Below are positions 26,815 through 37,255 of a stretch of 64,000 nucleotides of DNA, piece by piece. The stretch comes from Ideonella paludis (GTDB taxonomy: Bacteria > Pseudomonadota > Gammaproteobacteria > Burkholderiales > Burkholderiaceae_C): assembly GCF_018069865.1 (NCBI RefSeq), contig NZ_JAGQDG010000003.1:62001-126000 (forward strand), read 5' to 3'. The position numbers and the translations under genes are program-made. The number at the start of each line of letters is the position of its first letter. Position 1 is the first letter of the stretch. A model generated the notes under the pieces. The model worked only from the letters and a program-made list of their open reading frames with translations. It had not been told where the DNA came from and ran no database searches.

Positions 26815-28197
26815 ATGGACCAATCGAACCGTTATGCCGACCTGAGCCTGAGCGAAAAGGCCTTGATCGACGGGGGCCGCCACATCTTGGTGGCCTACAA
26901 AATGAAGCCCAAATCAGGGCACGGCTACCTGGAGGCCGCAGCGCACTTTGCGGCCGAGTCGTCGACCGGCACCAACGTCGAGGTCAGCACCACGGATGAG
27001 TTCACCAAGGGCGTGGACGCCTTGGTCTATTACATCGACGAAGCCAGCGAGGACATGCGCATCGCCTATCCGCTGGACCTGTTCGACCGCAACATCACCG
27101 ACGGCCGGATGATGATCGTCAGCTTCCTGACCCTGGTCATCGGCAATAACCAAGGCATGGGCGACATCCAGCATGCCAAGATGATCGACTTCTACATGCC
27201 GCCCCGCGCCATTCAGTTGTTCGATGGCCCCTCCAAGGACATTTCAGACCTGTGGCGCATCTTGGGCCGCCCGGTCAAAGACGGTGGCTACATCGCTGGC
27301 ACCATCATCAAGCCCAAGCTGGGCCTGCGCCCCGAGCCCTTTGCCAAAGCTGCGTATGAGTTCTGGCTGGGGGGCGACTTCATCAAGAACGACGAGCCCC
27401 AGGGCAACCAAGTCTTCGCGCCGATGAAGAAGACCATCCCGTTGGTGGTGGATGCCATGCGCCGCGCCATGGACGAGACCGGTCAGGCCAAGCTTTTCTC
27501 GGCCAACATCACGGCTGATGACCACTATGAGATGGTGGCGCGTGGTGAGTACATCTTGGAGGCCTTTGGCCCCGATGCAGACAAAGTGGCCTTCCTGGTC
27601 GATGGCTATGTGGGCGGCCCCGGCATGGTTACCACGGCGCGTCGCACCTTCCCCAACCAATACTTGCACTACCACCGTGCGGGCCACGGTGCCGTCACCA
27701 GCCCCAGCGCCAAGCGCGGCTATACCGCCTATGTGCTGGCCAAAATGTCGCGCCTGCAAGGGGCCAGCGGCATCCACGTGGGCACCATGGGCTTCGGCAA
27801 GATGGAAGGCGAGATGGACGACCGCGCCATTGCCTACATCATTGAGCGCGACAGCTACCAAGGCCCCATCTACCCGCAAGAGTGGTTCGGCATGAAGCCC
27901 ACCACGCCGATCATCTCGGGTGGCATGAATGCGCTGCGTCTGCCAGGCTTCTTCGAGAACCTCGGCCACGGCAACGTCATCAACACCGCTGGCGGCGGCA
28001 GCTATGGCCACATCGACAGCCCGGCGGCTGGGGCCACCAGCCTGCGCCAAGCCTACGAGTGCTGGAAGGCCAAGGCCGACCCAATTGAATGGGCCAAGGA
28101 GCACCGCGAGTTCGCACGCGCTTTCGACAGCTTCCCCAAGGATGCGGACGCACTTTTCCCGGGCTGGCGCGACAAGCTGGCAGGCATCCACCGCTGA
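26815..28197 (+). CDS. cbbM: Ribulose-1,5-bisphosphate carboxylase, form II
   Basis: 460 aa, the form II length; no small subunit gene is present. Active-site residues match the Rhodospirillum rubrum numbering: K166 (TIIKPKLG), the carbamylated K191 with D193 and E194 ([11 protein letters not shown]), and the conserved loop 6 region KMEGEMDD. Form II enzymes work best at high CO2 and low O2. A GGAGACTTC site precedes the ATG. It is followed by cbbQ and cbbO, the activase genes. Confidence 0.98.
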   Translation: MDQSNRYADLSLSEKALIDGGRHILVAYKMKPKSGHGYLEAAAHFAAESSTGTNVEVSTTDEFTKGVDALVYYIDEASEDMRIAYPLDLFDRNITDGRMMIVSFLTLVIGNNQGMGDIQHAKMIDFYMPPRAIQLFDGPSKDISDLWRILGRPVKDGGYIAGTIIKPKLGLRPEPFAKAAYEFWLGGDFIKNDEPQGNQVFAPMKKTIPLVVDAMRRAMDETGQAKLFSANITADDHYEMVARGEYILEAFGPDADKVAFLVDGYVGGPGMVTTARRTFPNQYLHYHRAGHGAVTSPSAKRGYTAYVLAKMSRLQGASGIHVGTMGFGKMEGEMDDRAIAYIIERDSYQGPIYPQEWFGMKPTTPIISGGMNALRLPGFFENLGHGNVINTAGGGSYGHIDSPAAGATSLRQAYECWKAKADPIEWAKEHREFARAFDSFPKDADALFPGWRDKLAGIHR

Positions 28198-28215
28198 CCA
28201 GAGAGAGGCTTGGCC

Positions 28216-29022
28216 ATGAGCAACGATCCCCTGCGCGACTGGCGCATTGCCGAGCCGCCTCACTACCGGGCGCAAGCGGACGAGGTGGCCTTGTTCGAGG
28301 CGGCTTATGCCGCCCGTCTGCCGGTGATGGTCAAAGGCTCCACCGGCTGCGGCAAGAGCCGCTTTGTGGAGTACATGGCTTGGCGCCTGCAGCGGCCGCT
28401 GATCACCGTGGCTTGCAATGAGGACATGACGGCGGCCGACTTGGTTGGGCGCTTCTTGTTGGAGCCCAGCGGCACCCGTTGGCAAGACGGCCCGCTGGCC
28501 CTGGCCGCACGCCATGGCGGCATTTGCTACCTGGACGAAGTGGTGGAGGCCAGGCAGGACACCACGGTGGTCATCCATGCCTTGACCGACCACCGGCGCC
28601 AGTTGCCGCTGGACAAAAAGGGTGAGCTGATCCGCGCCCATCCTGACTTCCAATTGGTGATCTCCTACAACCCAGGCTACCAAAGCCTGATGAAGGACCT
28701 GAAGCCCTCGACCCGTCAGCGCTTCACGGCCTTCGACTTCGACTACCCCGAGGCCGATGTCGAGGCGGAAGTGCTGAGCACCGAGACCGGCATTTCCAGT
28801 GCGCAGGCCCATCAGCTGATTGCCGTGGCCCATGCTGCCCGGCGCCTCAAAGGACATGGCCTGGTGGAAGGCATGTCCACGCGCTTGCTGGTCAATGCCG
28901 CGCGATTGATTCAAGGTGGCGTCAGCCTGCACGCTGCCTGCCAGATGGCCATGGTGCGCCCCCTGACGGACGATGCCGATCTGCGCGATGCCTTAGAGCA
29001 CGCGGTCTTGGCTGTGATCTGA
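28216..29022 (+). CDS. cbbQ: RuBisCO activase AAA+ subunit CbbQ
   Basis: 268 aa MoxR-type AAA+ ATPase. Walker A is GSTGCGKS (41-48), Walker B CYLDEVVEAR, and the NorQ/NirQ pattern MTAADLVGRFLLEP is present. The hexamer uses ATP to release inhibitory sugar phosphates from RuBisCO with CbbO as adaptor. ATG 28216 is preferred over TTG 28210 because AGAGAGGCTTGGCC lies upstream. It sits 18 bp after cbbM. Confidence 0.95.
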   Translation: MSNDPLRDWRIAEPPHYRAQADEVALFEAAYAARLPVMVKGSTGCGKSRFVEYMAWRLQRPLITVACNEDMTAADLVGRFLLEPSGTRWQDGPLALAARHGGICYLDEVVEARQDTTVVIHALTDHRRQLPLDKKGELIRAHPDFQLVISYNPGYQSLMKDLKPSTRQRFTAFDFDYPEADVEAEVLSTETGISSAQAHQLIAVAHAARRLKGHGLVEGMSTRLLVNAARLIQGGVSLHAACQMAMVRPLTDDADLRDALEHAVLAVI

Positions 29023-29035
29023 GCCTGGAGCGGCA

Positions 29036-31339
29036 GTGAACTCGACCGCCCAAGCCCTTCGCTTGGAAGCCTGGCGCCAGCGCCTGGGCTCAGGCTTTGC
29101 TGAGGTGCAAGCCGTCTTCGAAGACCACGTCATGCAGGCCCAACAATGCTTGCCTGCGGGCGACATCGAGGCCTGGCTGGACTTCTGCGCCGGGCTGGGC
29201 CGTTTGGGCCGCGGCCCCGAGCCTTTGTTGGCGGGCCTGGACATCTTGCCAGCGTTGATCCAGCAGCAAGGCCCAGCCCTCCTGCCTACAGTGGCTGACA
29301 CCGTGGCCGTGCTACAAAAGTCGCCCAACGGGCGAGCCATTGCCCCCTACCTGCAGAGCCTGCCGGGTGTGGCGCGGCGCCTGCCCGACATCCAGGCGCT
29401 GCAGGTCTACGGGCAGTTGATACAACGCTTGGTGCACGCCACCAGCGTCTCCATCCATGGCCGTCATGCCACCGAACCCAGCCCCAGCTTGATCGACTTC
29501 CTGCAGCAAGCGCCTCGGCTGGTGAGACAAGTCCCCTTGGCGGGTTTGGGCCGCTGGATGGAGGTGGGCATTCGCCTGCATGGGCGACATCCGCAGCGGC
29601 AACGTGCCTACTTCAGCCTGCAGTCTGAGGACAGCCGCGCCGTGCTGCAGCGGGAGCGCCATGGCGTGCTGCTGATGGATGTCCAAGCGCGCCTGACCTT
29701 GGGCCTGCGAGCGCTGTGGGCGCTGGAGGCTCAGCTCGTGCCCATGCCCATCGCACTGCAAGAAGGGGAGGCGGAAGGCCCGCAGGCTGCGGCGCCCTTG
29801 CAGCCTTACATGGCGCAGGATGGCGACCTGTTGGGCCTGCGCTTGCCCGAGGTGCTGGAGGACGCCGCCGGCGTCCCCGCACTGCTGAGCTATCGCCTGA
29901 TGTTGGCGCACATGGCCATGCATAGGCGCGCCTCCAGCCCCTTGGTGGCCGACAACTGGAGCCCCCTGCAGCGCCTGGCCGTGGAGTGCTTCGAAGATGC
30001 CCGCATCGATGCCTTGGTGGTGCGCCATGCGCCGGGCCTGCAAACCACCATGCGCCGCCTGCACCCTTCACCGTCCCTGGAGGGGGTGGACGCCCAAGCA
30101 CAAAGCGCCCTGAGGGTGCGTCTGACACGTTTGTCGCGCGCGCTGCTGTGGGGAGACCTGGAGGCCGACACCGAGCAGGCGGGCTTCATCACCCGTTTTC
30201 AAGCGGCCTTGGCCGAGGGCGAGAGTTCGACCCGTGAGATGGCTGAAATGGCCCTGGCCTGGGCGGCGCGCACGCGCCAGCAAAGCGATCAGCGCGCCGC
30301 GGTGGCCTTTGCGGATACCCATGTGCCGTGGCGCGACGACAACCGACACCTCTGGACCTTCATTGAGGACGGTGATGAGGAAGATCAACCCCAGCGCACG
30401 CGGCCCCAAGCCCCGCCACAAGCCGGCGGCCTGCCGCCGCGCCATTACCCAGAATGGGACCCCAGCAGCCAACACATGCGCCCAGACTGGGTCTGTGTGT
30501 TTGATGGCCTGCAGCCCGCCGGGGACGCCACGCAGATTGACCGATTGCTGGCCGAGCACAGCGCCACCAGCAAACACCTGCAGCGCTTGCTCGACGCCCT
30601 CAAACCCCAGGGCCGCCAACGCCTGCGCCAGCAAGCGCAAGGGACGGAGCTGGATGTTGATGCTGCGCTGCGCGCTGTCGTCGACGCGCGAGCCAGCGGA
30701 CACACGCTCGACGAGCGCGTGTATTCCAGCCATCAGCGCCAAGGTCGAAACATGGCCGTGCTTTTGCTGCTGGACCTGTCGGCCTCGGTCAACGATGCGG
30801 TGCCGGGGGTGGAGGGGCAGACGGTGTTGTCACTGACGCGCGCGGCCGTGGCGCTGTTGGCCCAAGCCATCCAAACCCTGGGCGATCAGCTGGCGATTGC
30901 TGGCTTTCACTCCAACACCCGCCATGAGGTGCGCTACTGGCACATCAAGGGCTTTGGCGAACACTGGCAGGCAGACAGCGCCCCCAAGGCCCGCCTTGCG
31001 GCCGTGCAGGGCGCCTACTCCACGCGCATGGGCGCAGCGCTGCGCCATGCCGGGCATCTCTTGAGCGGCCGCCGGGCCGACAAACGTCTGTTGTTGGTCT
31101 TGACGGATGGCCAGCCTGCCGACGTGGACAGCAACGACCCGATGGACTTGATTGACGACGCCGCCCATGCGGTGCGCGAGTTACGCGATCAGGCGTCCAT
31201 CTACACCCATTGCGTCAGCGTGGATGCCCAGGCCGATGACTATGTGCAGCGCATTTTTGGCGCGCGCTATTCGGTCATCGACCGTGTGGAGCAGTTGCCT
31301 CGGCGCTTGCCGGAGATCTTTGTGGCGCTGACCCGGTGA
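29036..31339 (+). CDS. cbbO: RuBisCO activase adaptor CbbO, VWA domain
   Basis: 767 aa. The long N-terminal part binds CbbQ; the C-terminal von Willebrand factor A domain has the MIDAS motif DLSAS (D near 580) plus LTDGQPADVDS. The VWA domain contacts RuBisCO during remodelling. GTG 29036 follows CTGGAGCGGCA. With cbbM and cbbQ it makes the standard form II activase operon (CbbQ2O2 type). Confidence 0.95.
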   Translation: MNSTAQALRLEAWRQRLGSGFAEVQAVFEDHVMQAQQCLPAGDIEAWLDFCAGLGRLGRGPEPLLAGLDILPALIQQQGPALLPTVADTVAVLQKSPNGRAIAPYLQSLPGVARRLPDIQALQVYGQLIQRLVHATSVSIHGRHATEPSPSLIDFLQQAPRLVRQVPLAGLGRWMEVGIRLHGRHPQRQRAYFSLQSEDSRAVLQRERHGVLLMDVQARLTLGLRALWALEAQLVPMPIALQEGEAEGPQAAAPLQPYMAQDGDLLGLRLPEVLEDAAGVPALLSYRLMLAHMAMHRRASSPLVADNWSPLQRLAVECFEDARIDALVVRHAPGLQTTMRRLHPSPSLEGVDAQAQSALRVRLTRLSRALLWGDLEADTEQAGFITRFQAALAEGESSTREMAEMALAWAARTRQQSDQRAAVAFADTHVPWRDDNRHLWTFIEDGDEEDQPQRTRPQAPPQAGGLPPRHYPEWDPSSQHMRPDWVCVFDGLQPAGDATQIDRLLAEHSATSKHLQRLLDALKPQGRQRLRQQAQGTELDVDAALRAVVDARASGHTLDERVYSSHQRQGRNMAVLLLLDLSASVNDAVPGVEGQTVLSLTRAAVALLAQAIQTLGDQLAIAGFHSNTRHEVRYWHIKGFGEHWQADSAPKARLAAVQGAYSTRMGAALRHAGHLLSGRRADKRLLLVLTDGQPADVDSNDPMDLIDDAAHAVRELRDQASIYTHCVSVDAQADDYVQRIFGARYSVIDRVEQLPRRLPEIFVALTR

Positions 31340-31347
31340 AGCACTAT

Positions 31348-31629
31348 TCAGCTCAGCTTGCTCAGCAGGTGGAGCCCGGCAACAACCAGCAGACACAGCC
31401 AACCCAAGCCCTTGATGAAGCGGTCTGTGACGCGTAGCACGGTGGGATTCCAGCTGTCCGGCAGAGACAATACATCCGCGATGTCGACACCAAACCACAC
31501 CAGAAGCCAGCCCACCACCGTCATGCCCGTCATGGTGGAGCTCAGCACGACATAGACCGGCGCCGAGGCGAAGAACGTCCCCAACAGGTACACAGTCAAG
31601 CCTGAGGCAATGATTCTGGAGAGCGTCAT
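31348..31629 (-). CDS. Small three-helix membrane protein, unknown
   Basis: 93 aa from ATG 31629 with three hydrophobic segments (SRIIASGLTVYLLGTFFASA, MTGMTVVGWLLVWFGVDIA, LGWLCLLVVAGLHLL). No family recognised. It converges on cbbO with an 8 bp gap. The hydrophobic pattern supports a real gene, but there is no strong homology signal. Confidence 0.5.
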   Translation of the reverse strand: MTLSRIIASGLTVYLLGTFFASAPVYVVLSSTMTGMTVVGWLLVWFGVDIADVLSLPDSWNPTVLRVTDRFIKGLGWLCLLVVAGLHLLSKLS

Positions 31630-31734
31630 GGTCGACCACGATTGTGCGACGACTCCGCCACGGTGGGCTGGTCGAATGTCACACAGATCGACAGGACTCA
31701 AGGCCTCCGAAGGCCCTGCGCCCGAAGGAGTCTG

Positions 31735-33306
31735 TCAGCTCGGTAGTTTGAATTGCCCCACTGCCGCACTGAGCACCTGCGCTTGTTGCCGCATCTCCTC
31801 GCTGGCGGTGGCGCTGTGCTGCACGAGCGCAGCGTTTTGCTGGGTGGCCTGGTCCATGGCGGAAACCGCTTCGCCCACTTGCGCCACGCCTCGTGCTTGA
31901 TCTTGGCTGGCCTTGTTGATGTCTTCCACAATATGGCTGACCTTGCGAATGGCCTGGACCACTTCATTCATGGTCGCCCCTGCTTGGTCGGCTTGCCGTG
32001 TGCCGCTTTCAACGCGCTCTACGCTGGATTGAATCAAGGCTTTGATTTCGCGCGCAGCGCCGGCTGATCGCTGAGCCAAGCTGCGTACCTCAGAGGCCAC
32101 CACCGCAAAGCCCCGCCCCTGTTCACCGGCGCGCGCGGCTTCCACCGCCGCGTTCAGCGCCAAGATGTTGGTCTGGAAGGCAATGCCGTCAATCACGCCG
32201 ATGATGTCAGCAATCTTGCGTGAGCTGTCCTGGATCTCTCGCATCGTGCCGACCATCTGGGAGACAGAATCCCCGCCGCGTGTGGCCACATCGGATGCAC
32301 TCATGGCCAAGCTGGTGGCCTCTTGGGCATGATGGGCGTTTTGGCGCACGGTTTGGGCCAACTGCTCTGAAGAGGCCGCCGTCTGCTGCAGGTTCTGAGA
32401 GGTTTGTTCGGTCCGTTGGCTCAAATCACTGTTGCCTGCGGCTACTTCGACCGAAGCGTGAGAGATGCTGTCTGCGGCCGTACGCACTTGCTGCAGAGCA
32501 CGCAAGAAGCTGGTGCGCATGGTGTGCAGGCGCTGCATCAACTCCCCGATCTCATCCTTGCCGTCGACCTGGATGTCCGCAGTCAAGTCCCCACTGGCGA
32601 TGGTGGAGGTCACCGCATTGGCTTGCGCAAACCCATGGGTGATGCGGCGCAAAATCAGCGTGCAAATCACAGCACCGGGCAAGCCAAAGAAGATGGCCAA
32701 AAAGATAAAGCCTCCCCCGATGCGCTTCTGCAAGGTGAGTGCTTCTGCCACCGCCAGCCCACTTTGCTGGTTGTGGTAAGCCCGCAGCTCTTCTAGGGCG
32801 TCAATCATGGCCTTGCCTTGCTGCCGTGTTGACACCAAGAAGGCCGACATCACCTCAGGGCTGAAGTCGCCCTTGGCAAAGGCAGATGTGACGGCCTGAA
32901 TGGTCGGTGCGAGGGCGGTTCGGGTCGTCAGTGCTTTTTCCACCAAGGCCTTCTCTGCGGGCGAGGCTTGCTCATTCTTCAAGGAGTCCCACAGGGTGTT
33001 GCTCTGCGCCTGCCGCTCTGAGATGGACTTGAAATGGTTGTCTATCGGGTGGTCGTGCGTCTTGCTCAACTCGCTCGAGGGGTCATGCTGGGCTGCTCGC
33101 AAGATCTCCAGCCGCTCCTGCTCCACCAAAAGTTGGATCTTGGTCAGGGTTTCGATCTGGACGGATCGATATTGCTGGATTTCAGCCAATACATCAGCAG
33201 ACTTGCTCATGCCCCACCACGCGGTGCCGACCAGCGCCAGAAAGGCGATCCAGAAGGCCGTGAGTGCTACAAACACAAAGTGGTAGAGCTTGATGTTCTT
33301 GAACAT
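31735..33306 (-). CDS. Methyl-accepting chemotaxis protein
   Basis: 523 aa. A first membrane helix (FVFVALTAFWIAFLALVGTAWWG), a periplasmic four-helix-bundle sensor (about 35-190), a second helix near 195-220, HAMP (about 215-270) and the signalling hairpin with the hallmark tip GIAFQTNILALNAAVEAARAG. No C-terminal CheR-tethering pentapeptide is present. Ligand unknown. No other chemotaxis gene lies in the window. Confidence 0.95.
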   Translation of the reverse strand: MFKNIKLYHFVFVALTAFWIAFLALVGTAWWGMSKSADVLAEIQQYRSVQIETLTKIQLLVEQERLEILRAAQHDPSSELSKTHDHPIDNHFKSISERQAQSNTLWDSLKNEQASPAEKALVEKALTTRTALAPTIQAVTSAFAKGDFSPEVMSAFLVSTRQQGKAMIDALEELRAYHNQQSGLAVAEALTLQKRIGGGFIFLAIFFGLPGAVICTLILRRITHGFAQANAVTSTIASGDLTADIQVDGKDEIGELMQRLHTMRTSFLRALQQVRTAADSISHASVEVAAGNSDLSQRTEQTSQNLQQTAASSEQLAQTVRQNAHHAQEATSLAMSASDVATRGGDSVSQMVGTMREIQDSSRKIADIIGVIDGIAFQTNILALNAAVEAARAGEQGRGFAVVASEVRSLAQRSAGAAREIKALIQSSVERVESGTRQADQAGATMNEVVQAIRKVSHIVEDINKASQDQARGVAQVGEAVSAMDQATQQNAALVQHSATASEEMRQQAQVLSAAVGQFKLPS

Positions 33307-33453
33307 GAGCCGTTCTCGTTGATGGGCTGAGGGGTATCGCGGCTGAACAGAGATCCGCGCTGCAGCTTAGCCGCCTCTACGTGCCTCAATCCGACGAGAA
33401 CACCCTGCCGATGGCCGCATTTCGAGCCTTCGGTCGCAGAGGCCCGCGAGCGG

Positions 33454-34311
33454 TCAGTGCGGCTGTCCTGTGGCCTTAGCCACCCACCTTTCGCTGTGTT
33501 GCCACAAATCCTGGGCCAAGGCCAAGTCTTGGGCCACCGGGCTGATGGACCGCAGCCTGGCCCGGTCGTAATACCCACCGGCCTGCAGCTCAGCGCTGGG
33601 CGACAGCGCGCACTTCAGCGTGCTGCGCGCGCCTTCTTCGGGGGTGATCATGTTGAGCATCAGCTTCAGCAGCGGGCGCGCCAGCGCCGGCACGTGGCGC
33701 CACACCTCGGTGGCCACAATGCCGGGGTGCACCACATAGCTCTCGACGCCGGTGCCCGCCAAGCGTCGCGCCAGCTCGGTGGCAAACAGCACATTGGCCA
33801 GTTTGGACGCGTTGTACTCCGGCACGCCGGTCAGGCTGGCGGTGGGGCGCTGCAGCGCATCCCAATCCAGGCCTTTGGCCCGGAAGTGCATCTTGCTGGC
33901 CACCGTGATCACCCGCGCTGGCGCTGAAGCCTGCAAGCAGGGGAGCAGGGCTTGTGTCAGCGCAAAGTGGCCCAGGTGGTTGACGCCAAACGCCATCTCA
34001 AAGCCGGAGGCACTGCGGCCTCGCTGGCCTGCCAAGCCGGCATTCAAGATCAAGGTGTGCAGTGGCCAGCCGAGCGCCTCAAACACTTTGACGCAGGCAG
34101 CCACTGAGGCCAAGTCGCCCAAGTCCAGGGGCAGCCAGCGTGCCTCGGGGGCACCCGGCAGGGCCGCGATCTCTTCCAGCACCGGCTGGTGTTTGCGTTC
34201 ACCGCGGCCGGCCAGCACCATGCGATGGCCTGCGCGGGCCAGCGCGAGGGCGGTGACGCGGCCGATGCCACTGCTGGCGCCGGTGATCAGGGTGACGGGG
34301 GCGTTGTGCAT
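33454..34311 (-). CDS. Retinol dehydrogenase-like SDR oxidoreductase
   Basis: 285 aa. TGASSGIG (10-17) binds NADP; ILNAG and YNASK (active site) are visible. The order and length match the RDH11/WW-domain oxidoreductase-like SDR group. ATG 34311 is the conserved start; the frame continues upstream without similarity. Substrate not deducible. Confidence 0.85.
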   Translation of the reverse strand: MHNAPVTLITGASSGIGRVTALALARAGHRMVLAGRGERKHQPVLEEIAALPGAPEARWLPLDLGDLASVAACVKVFEALGWPLHTLILNAGLAGQRGRSASGFEMAFGVNHLGHFALTQALLPCLQASAPARVITVASKMHFRAKGLDWDALQRPTASLTGVPEYNASKLANVLFATELARRLAGTGVESYVVHPGIVATEVWRHVPALARPLLKLMLNMITPEEGARSTLKCALSPSAELQAGGYYDRARLRSISPVAQDLALAQDLWQHSERWVAKATGQPH

Positions 34312-34372
34312 AGGGATGCTCAGGGTCGAGGAACGGTCAACACGCTTTGTCGGGTTCTGGTGACAGGACCGA

Positions 34373-35263
34373 TCATGACAGCTCAAGGCGCGCATGGCGC
34401 AGCACACACGCACTGAGCTCATCCAGCAGCGGCACGTCCAGCATGACGACCTGCCAATACAGCGGCACATCCAGGGGCTTGTCGGGCAGCAGCTCCACCA
34501 AGGCGCCGCTGGCCAGCAAGGGGGCGACCAGGGGCAGCGGGTTCATGCCCCAGCCCATGTCGGCCAGGGCGGCGCGTACAAAAGCATCTGATGACGGCAA
34601 GCGATGCGCCGGCAAAGCCAGGCTGCGGCGCAGCAGGCGCTTGACCCAGCGCTCTTGCAGGCGGTCGTCTTGGTTGAACACCAGCGAGGGGGCCACGGCC
34701 AGGGATTCGGCGTTGACACCCCGCCCAAACCAGCGCGCCATGAAGCGCGGGCTGGCGGTGGCCACATAGCGCAGCGCACCCAGTTTGCGGCTGCGGCAGC
34801 CCGGCACTGCGGCGGCTTGGGAGGTGACGGCCGCCAAGACGTGGCCGCGCCGCAAGCCTTCGGCGGTTTGGTCTTGGTCAGCCACGGTCACGTCCAGCCA
34901 GGCCGTGCCGGCCTGGGCCATTTCGGCCAGCGCGGGCAAAAACCAAGTGGCCAAGCTGTCGGCGTTCACGGCAATGCGCAAGCTGCTGTGGGCGGTGCTG
35001 GCGCTGGCGGTGGCGGGCAGTTGGCGGCGCAGCTCGTCTTCGAGCAGGCCCACCATGTCGGCATGGCGGCAGAGCTTGGCGCCCGCCTCGGTGGCTGTGC
35101 AGGGCAGGCCCCGCAGTATCAGAGCCGTGCCCAGGCGGTCTTCCAGCAGGCGTACGCGCTGGGACACCGCCGAGGGCGTGAGGTGCAGGCGCTGCGCAGC
35201 GCGCTCGAAGCTGCCTTCCCGCACGACGGCGGCCACGGTTTGCAGCAGGTGGGTGTCAATCAT
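34373..35263 (-). CDS. argP: LysR-family regulator ArgP (LysG/IciA type)
   Basis: 296 aa. N-terminal winged helix (LLQTVAAVVREGSFERAAQRLHLTPSAVSQ) and a type 2 periplasmic-binding-like effector domain typical of ArgP, which senses lysine and arginine and activates the exporter gene argO. It is divergent from a LysE-family exporter, with the 77 bp gap expected to hold the operator. Confidence 0.9.
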   Translation of the reverse strand: MIDTHLLQTVAAVVREGSFERAAQRLHLTPSAVSQRVRLLEDRLGTALILRGLPCTATEAGAKLCRHADMVGLLEDELRRQLPATASASTAHSSLRIAVNADSLATWFLPALAEMAQAGTAWLDVTVADQDQTAEGLRRGHVLAAVTSQAAAVPGCRSRKLGALRYVATASPRFMARWFGRGVNAESLAVAPSLVFNQDDRLQERWVKRLLRRSLALPAHRLPSSDAFVRAALADMGWGMNPLPLVAPLLASGALVELLPDKPLDVPLYWQVVMLDVPLLDELSACVLRHARLELS

Positions 35264-35340
35264 GGTTGTTGTGAAGCATTGCTTCATCGACCTTAGCAGA
35301 TTTCATCCAAGAAGCCACCCCACTCAGCGACACTGGGCGC

Positions 35341-35985
35341 ATGTGGATCTCTGCTCAAACATGGCCGGTGCTGCTCACGGGCTTCACCCTCAGCGCCTCG
35401 CTCATCGTCGCCATTGGCGCGCAAAACACCTTGGTGCTGCAGCAAGGCATCAAGCGCGAGCACGTGGGCGCGGTAGTGGCCACCTGTGCCACGCTGGATG
35501 TGCTGCTGATGACGCTGGGCGTCAGCGGCCTGGCGGCCAGCCTGGGCCAGCACCCGGCCGCCTTGCAGGCGCTGGCGCTGGGCGGTGCGCTGCTGCTGGC
35601 TTGGTATGCCGTCTCAGCCTTTCGGCGCATGGGCCAGGCAGAATCCTTGAGCGCGGACGCGAACACCGCCACCCGACCGGTGGCCACGGTGCTGGCCCAG
35701 ACCTTGACGTTGAGCCTGCTCAACCCCCATGTTTACCTCGACACCGTGGTGCTGGTGGGCGCGGTGGGCGCGCGCCAACCCCAGGGCACGCAGGCTGCGT
35801 TTTTGTTGGGGGCGGGTGGTGCCAGTGTGTTGTGGTTTGTGCTCTTGGGCTATGGTGCGCGGGCCTTGGCGCCGCTGTTTGCCAAGCCGCTGGCCTGGCG
35901 TGTGCTGGACGGCGTGGTCGGCCTGACCATGAGCGTGCTGGCCGTCAGCTTGGCCCGCCAAGCGCTTGAAGGAACACCCCTGTGA
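35341..35985 (+). CDS. argO: LysE/ArgO-family amino-acid exporter
   Basis: 214 aa, six membrane helices. GFTLSASLIVAIGAQNTLVLQQG (15-37) is the hallmark of the ArgO/LysE group, and LNPHVYLDTVVLVG a conserved middle. It exports basic amino acids such as arginine or lysine. It is divergent from argP. The next gene overlaps its stop by 4 bp. Confidence 0.92.
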   Translation: MWISAQTWPVLLTGFTLSASLIVAIGAQNTLVLQQGIKREHVGAVVATCATLDVLLMTLGVSGLAASLGQHPAALQALALGGALLLAWYAVSAFRRMGQAESLSADANTATRPVATVLAQTLTLSLLNPHVYLDTVVLVGAVGARQPQGTQAAFLLGAGGASVLWFVLLGYGARALAPLFAKPLAWRVLDGVVGLTMSVLAVSLARQALEGTPL

Positions 35986-36314
35986 CGATGTTCACCACCA
36001 CCTTCACCTTTCTGCCAGGCGACTACGACGAGGCGTTTCATGCGCTGGATGCGCGCATTGCTCAAGCGGCCCGCGCGCTGCCCGGCTACATCGGTGAAGA
36101 GAGCTGGGATTCGGCCACGACGGGCCAGGTGTGCAATGTCTACTACTGGCGCGATTGGGCGTCAGTCCAAGCACTGATGGCTCTGCCTGAGCACCGCGAG
36201 GCCAAGGCCCTGCAGGCCCGCTGGCTCAAGGGCTATCAGGTGGTCATCGCCGAGGTGCTGCGCCATCATGGGGATGGGCGCTTAGCGCATCCGCTCGGTC
36301 AAACAGGGGGCTGA
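35982..36314 (+). CDS. Antibiotic biosynthesis monooxygenase (ABM)-domain protein
   Basis: 110 aa dimeric alpha-beta barrel type: FTTTFTFLPGDYDEAFHALDARI, then GYIGEESWDSATTGQVCNVYYW, typical of small heme-independent monooxygenases or stress proteins. GTG overlaps the argO stop. Role unknown. Confidence 0.72.
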   Translation: MTMFTTTFTFLPGDYDEAFHALDARIAQAARALPGYIGEESWDSATTGQVCNVYYWRDWASVQALMALPEHREAKALQARWLKGYQVVIAEVLRHHGDGRLAHPLGQTGG

Positions 36315-36361
36315 AGCCTCGGCGCAGCCGCAAACGCAAAGGTGTGGCCACGGTCGGCCGC

Positions 36362-37210
36362 TCATTGCACACTGATGCTGTCGATGCGGCCCTTCCAAAA
36401 CGGATGCAATTTGCCCTGGGCACGCCGCGAGATGGTGAAATCCATCGGGAGCATTTGCAAGCCTTGGCGTTGATAGTTGCTGCGGGCCACATGCTCGCCA
36501 GAGCCGTGGTAAGGCGTGCTGAGGTCGCCGTCTGTTTCTGACTCCATCGCGGTCATCATGCCCTCGGGGCTGAAGTGCGCCACCATGCTGGCCTGCATCC
36601 CGGCCCATGTGACCACCGCCCGAGCGCTGTGCTCATTCAACGCTTCCCAGCGCACCGGCCCACCCGGCAGCAGCGCCACGGGGTAGAGCGCGCTCTCCAG
36701 CAGCCAGCGGCGAAGTGAGATCTGGTTGAGGGTGGGGCTTTGTCCTTCATCGACGACCGTGATGGTGGAGAGTATCTTGGCCTTCATCTCCATATCGCCC
36801 TCGGCAAAGAAGTCATAGGCGCGCGCCCAGACGCCGGGCACGATGGGCGTCGTCGCTGAGAACATCAGGGCCGGCACACCCGCTGCGATGACTTGCCGCG
36901 CCGTTGTGGGCGCAAAGCTGCTCGTGCCTGGACGACGGAACTGGCCACTGGCAGCAAGCCGCACGACCTTGTAGCGCGGCACGCCCTCTGGAAAGGTGTA
37001 GCGGAAGTAGCGCTGCACAGGAGCCGGCAAGGCCGCGAGATCCTGGGCGCTCACTGTGGGCGACGCATTGGCGCCCCCCAGGGTGGCGATGCGCTCTTCA
37101 AAGGCCGCGATGTCCTGTTCAGTGCGCCAATGGGCCAGGCCCACCACCATGCCGCCAACGGTGGCGCACAGCAGCAGAGCGAGGCTGAGAGATCTGAGTC
37201 GAGAGGTCAT
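36362..37210 (-). CDS. DUF6544 family protein
   Basis: 282 aa with an N-terminal hydrophobic anchor or signal (LSLALLLCATVGGMVVGLAH). The segment LPAPVQRYFRYTFPEGVPRYK and the central ALMFSATTPIVPGVWARAYDFFAEG are typical of DUF6544, a family of unknown function. It is divergent from a TetR regulator with two palindromes between, so it is likely its target. Confidence 0.75.
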   Translation of the reverse strand: MTSRLRSLSLALLLCATVGGMVVGLAHWRTEQDIAAFEERIATLGGANASPTVSAQDLAALPAPVQRYFRYTFPEGVPRYKVVRLAASGQFRRPGTSSFAPTTARQVIAAGVPALMFSATTPIVPGVWARAYDFFAEGDMEMKAKILSTITVVDEGQSPTLNQISLRRWLLESALYPVALLPGGPVRWEALNEHSARAVVTWAGMQASMVAHFSPEGMMTAMESETDGDLSTPYHGSGEHVARSNYQRQGLQMLPMDFTISRRAQGKLHPFWKGRIDSISVQ

Positions 37211-37255
37211 GAGAGGAGGGGTTTAAGGGTTTGATGTGGACTTAGAGTCATCGTT

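Noticed and set aside
26815-31339. Carboxysome locus
   Set aside because: No shell protein or CsoS2/CsoSCA gene; CbbQO with form II RuBisCO does not need a carboxysome.
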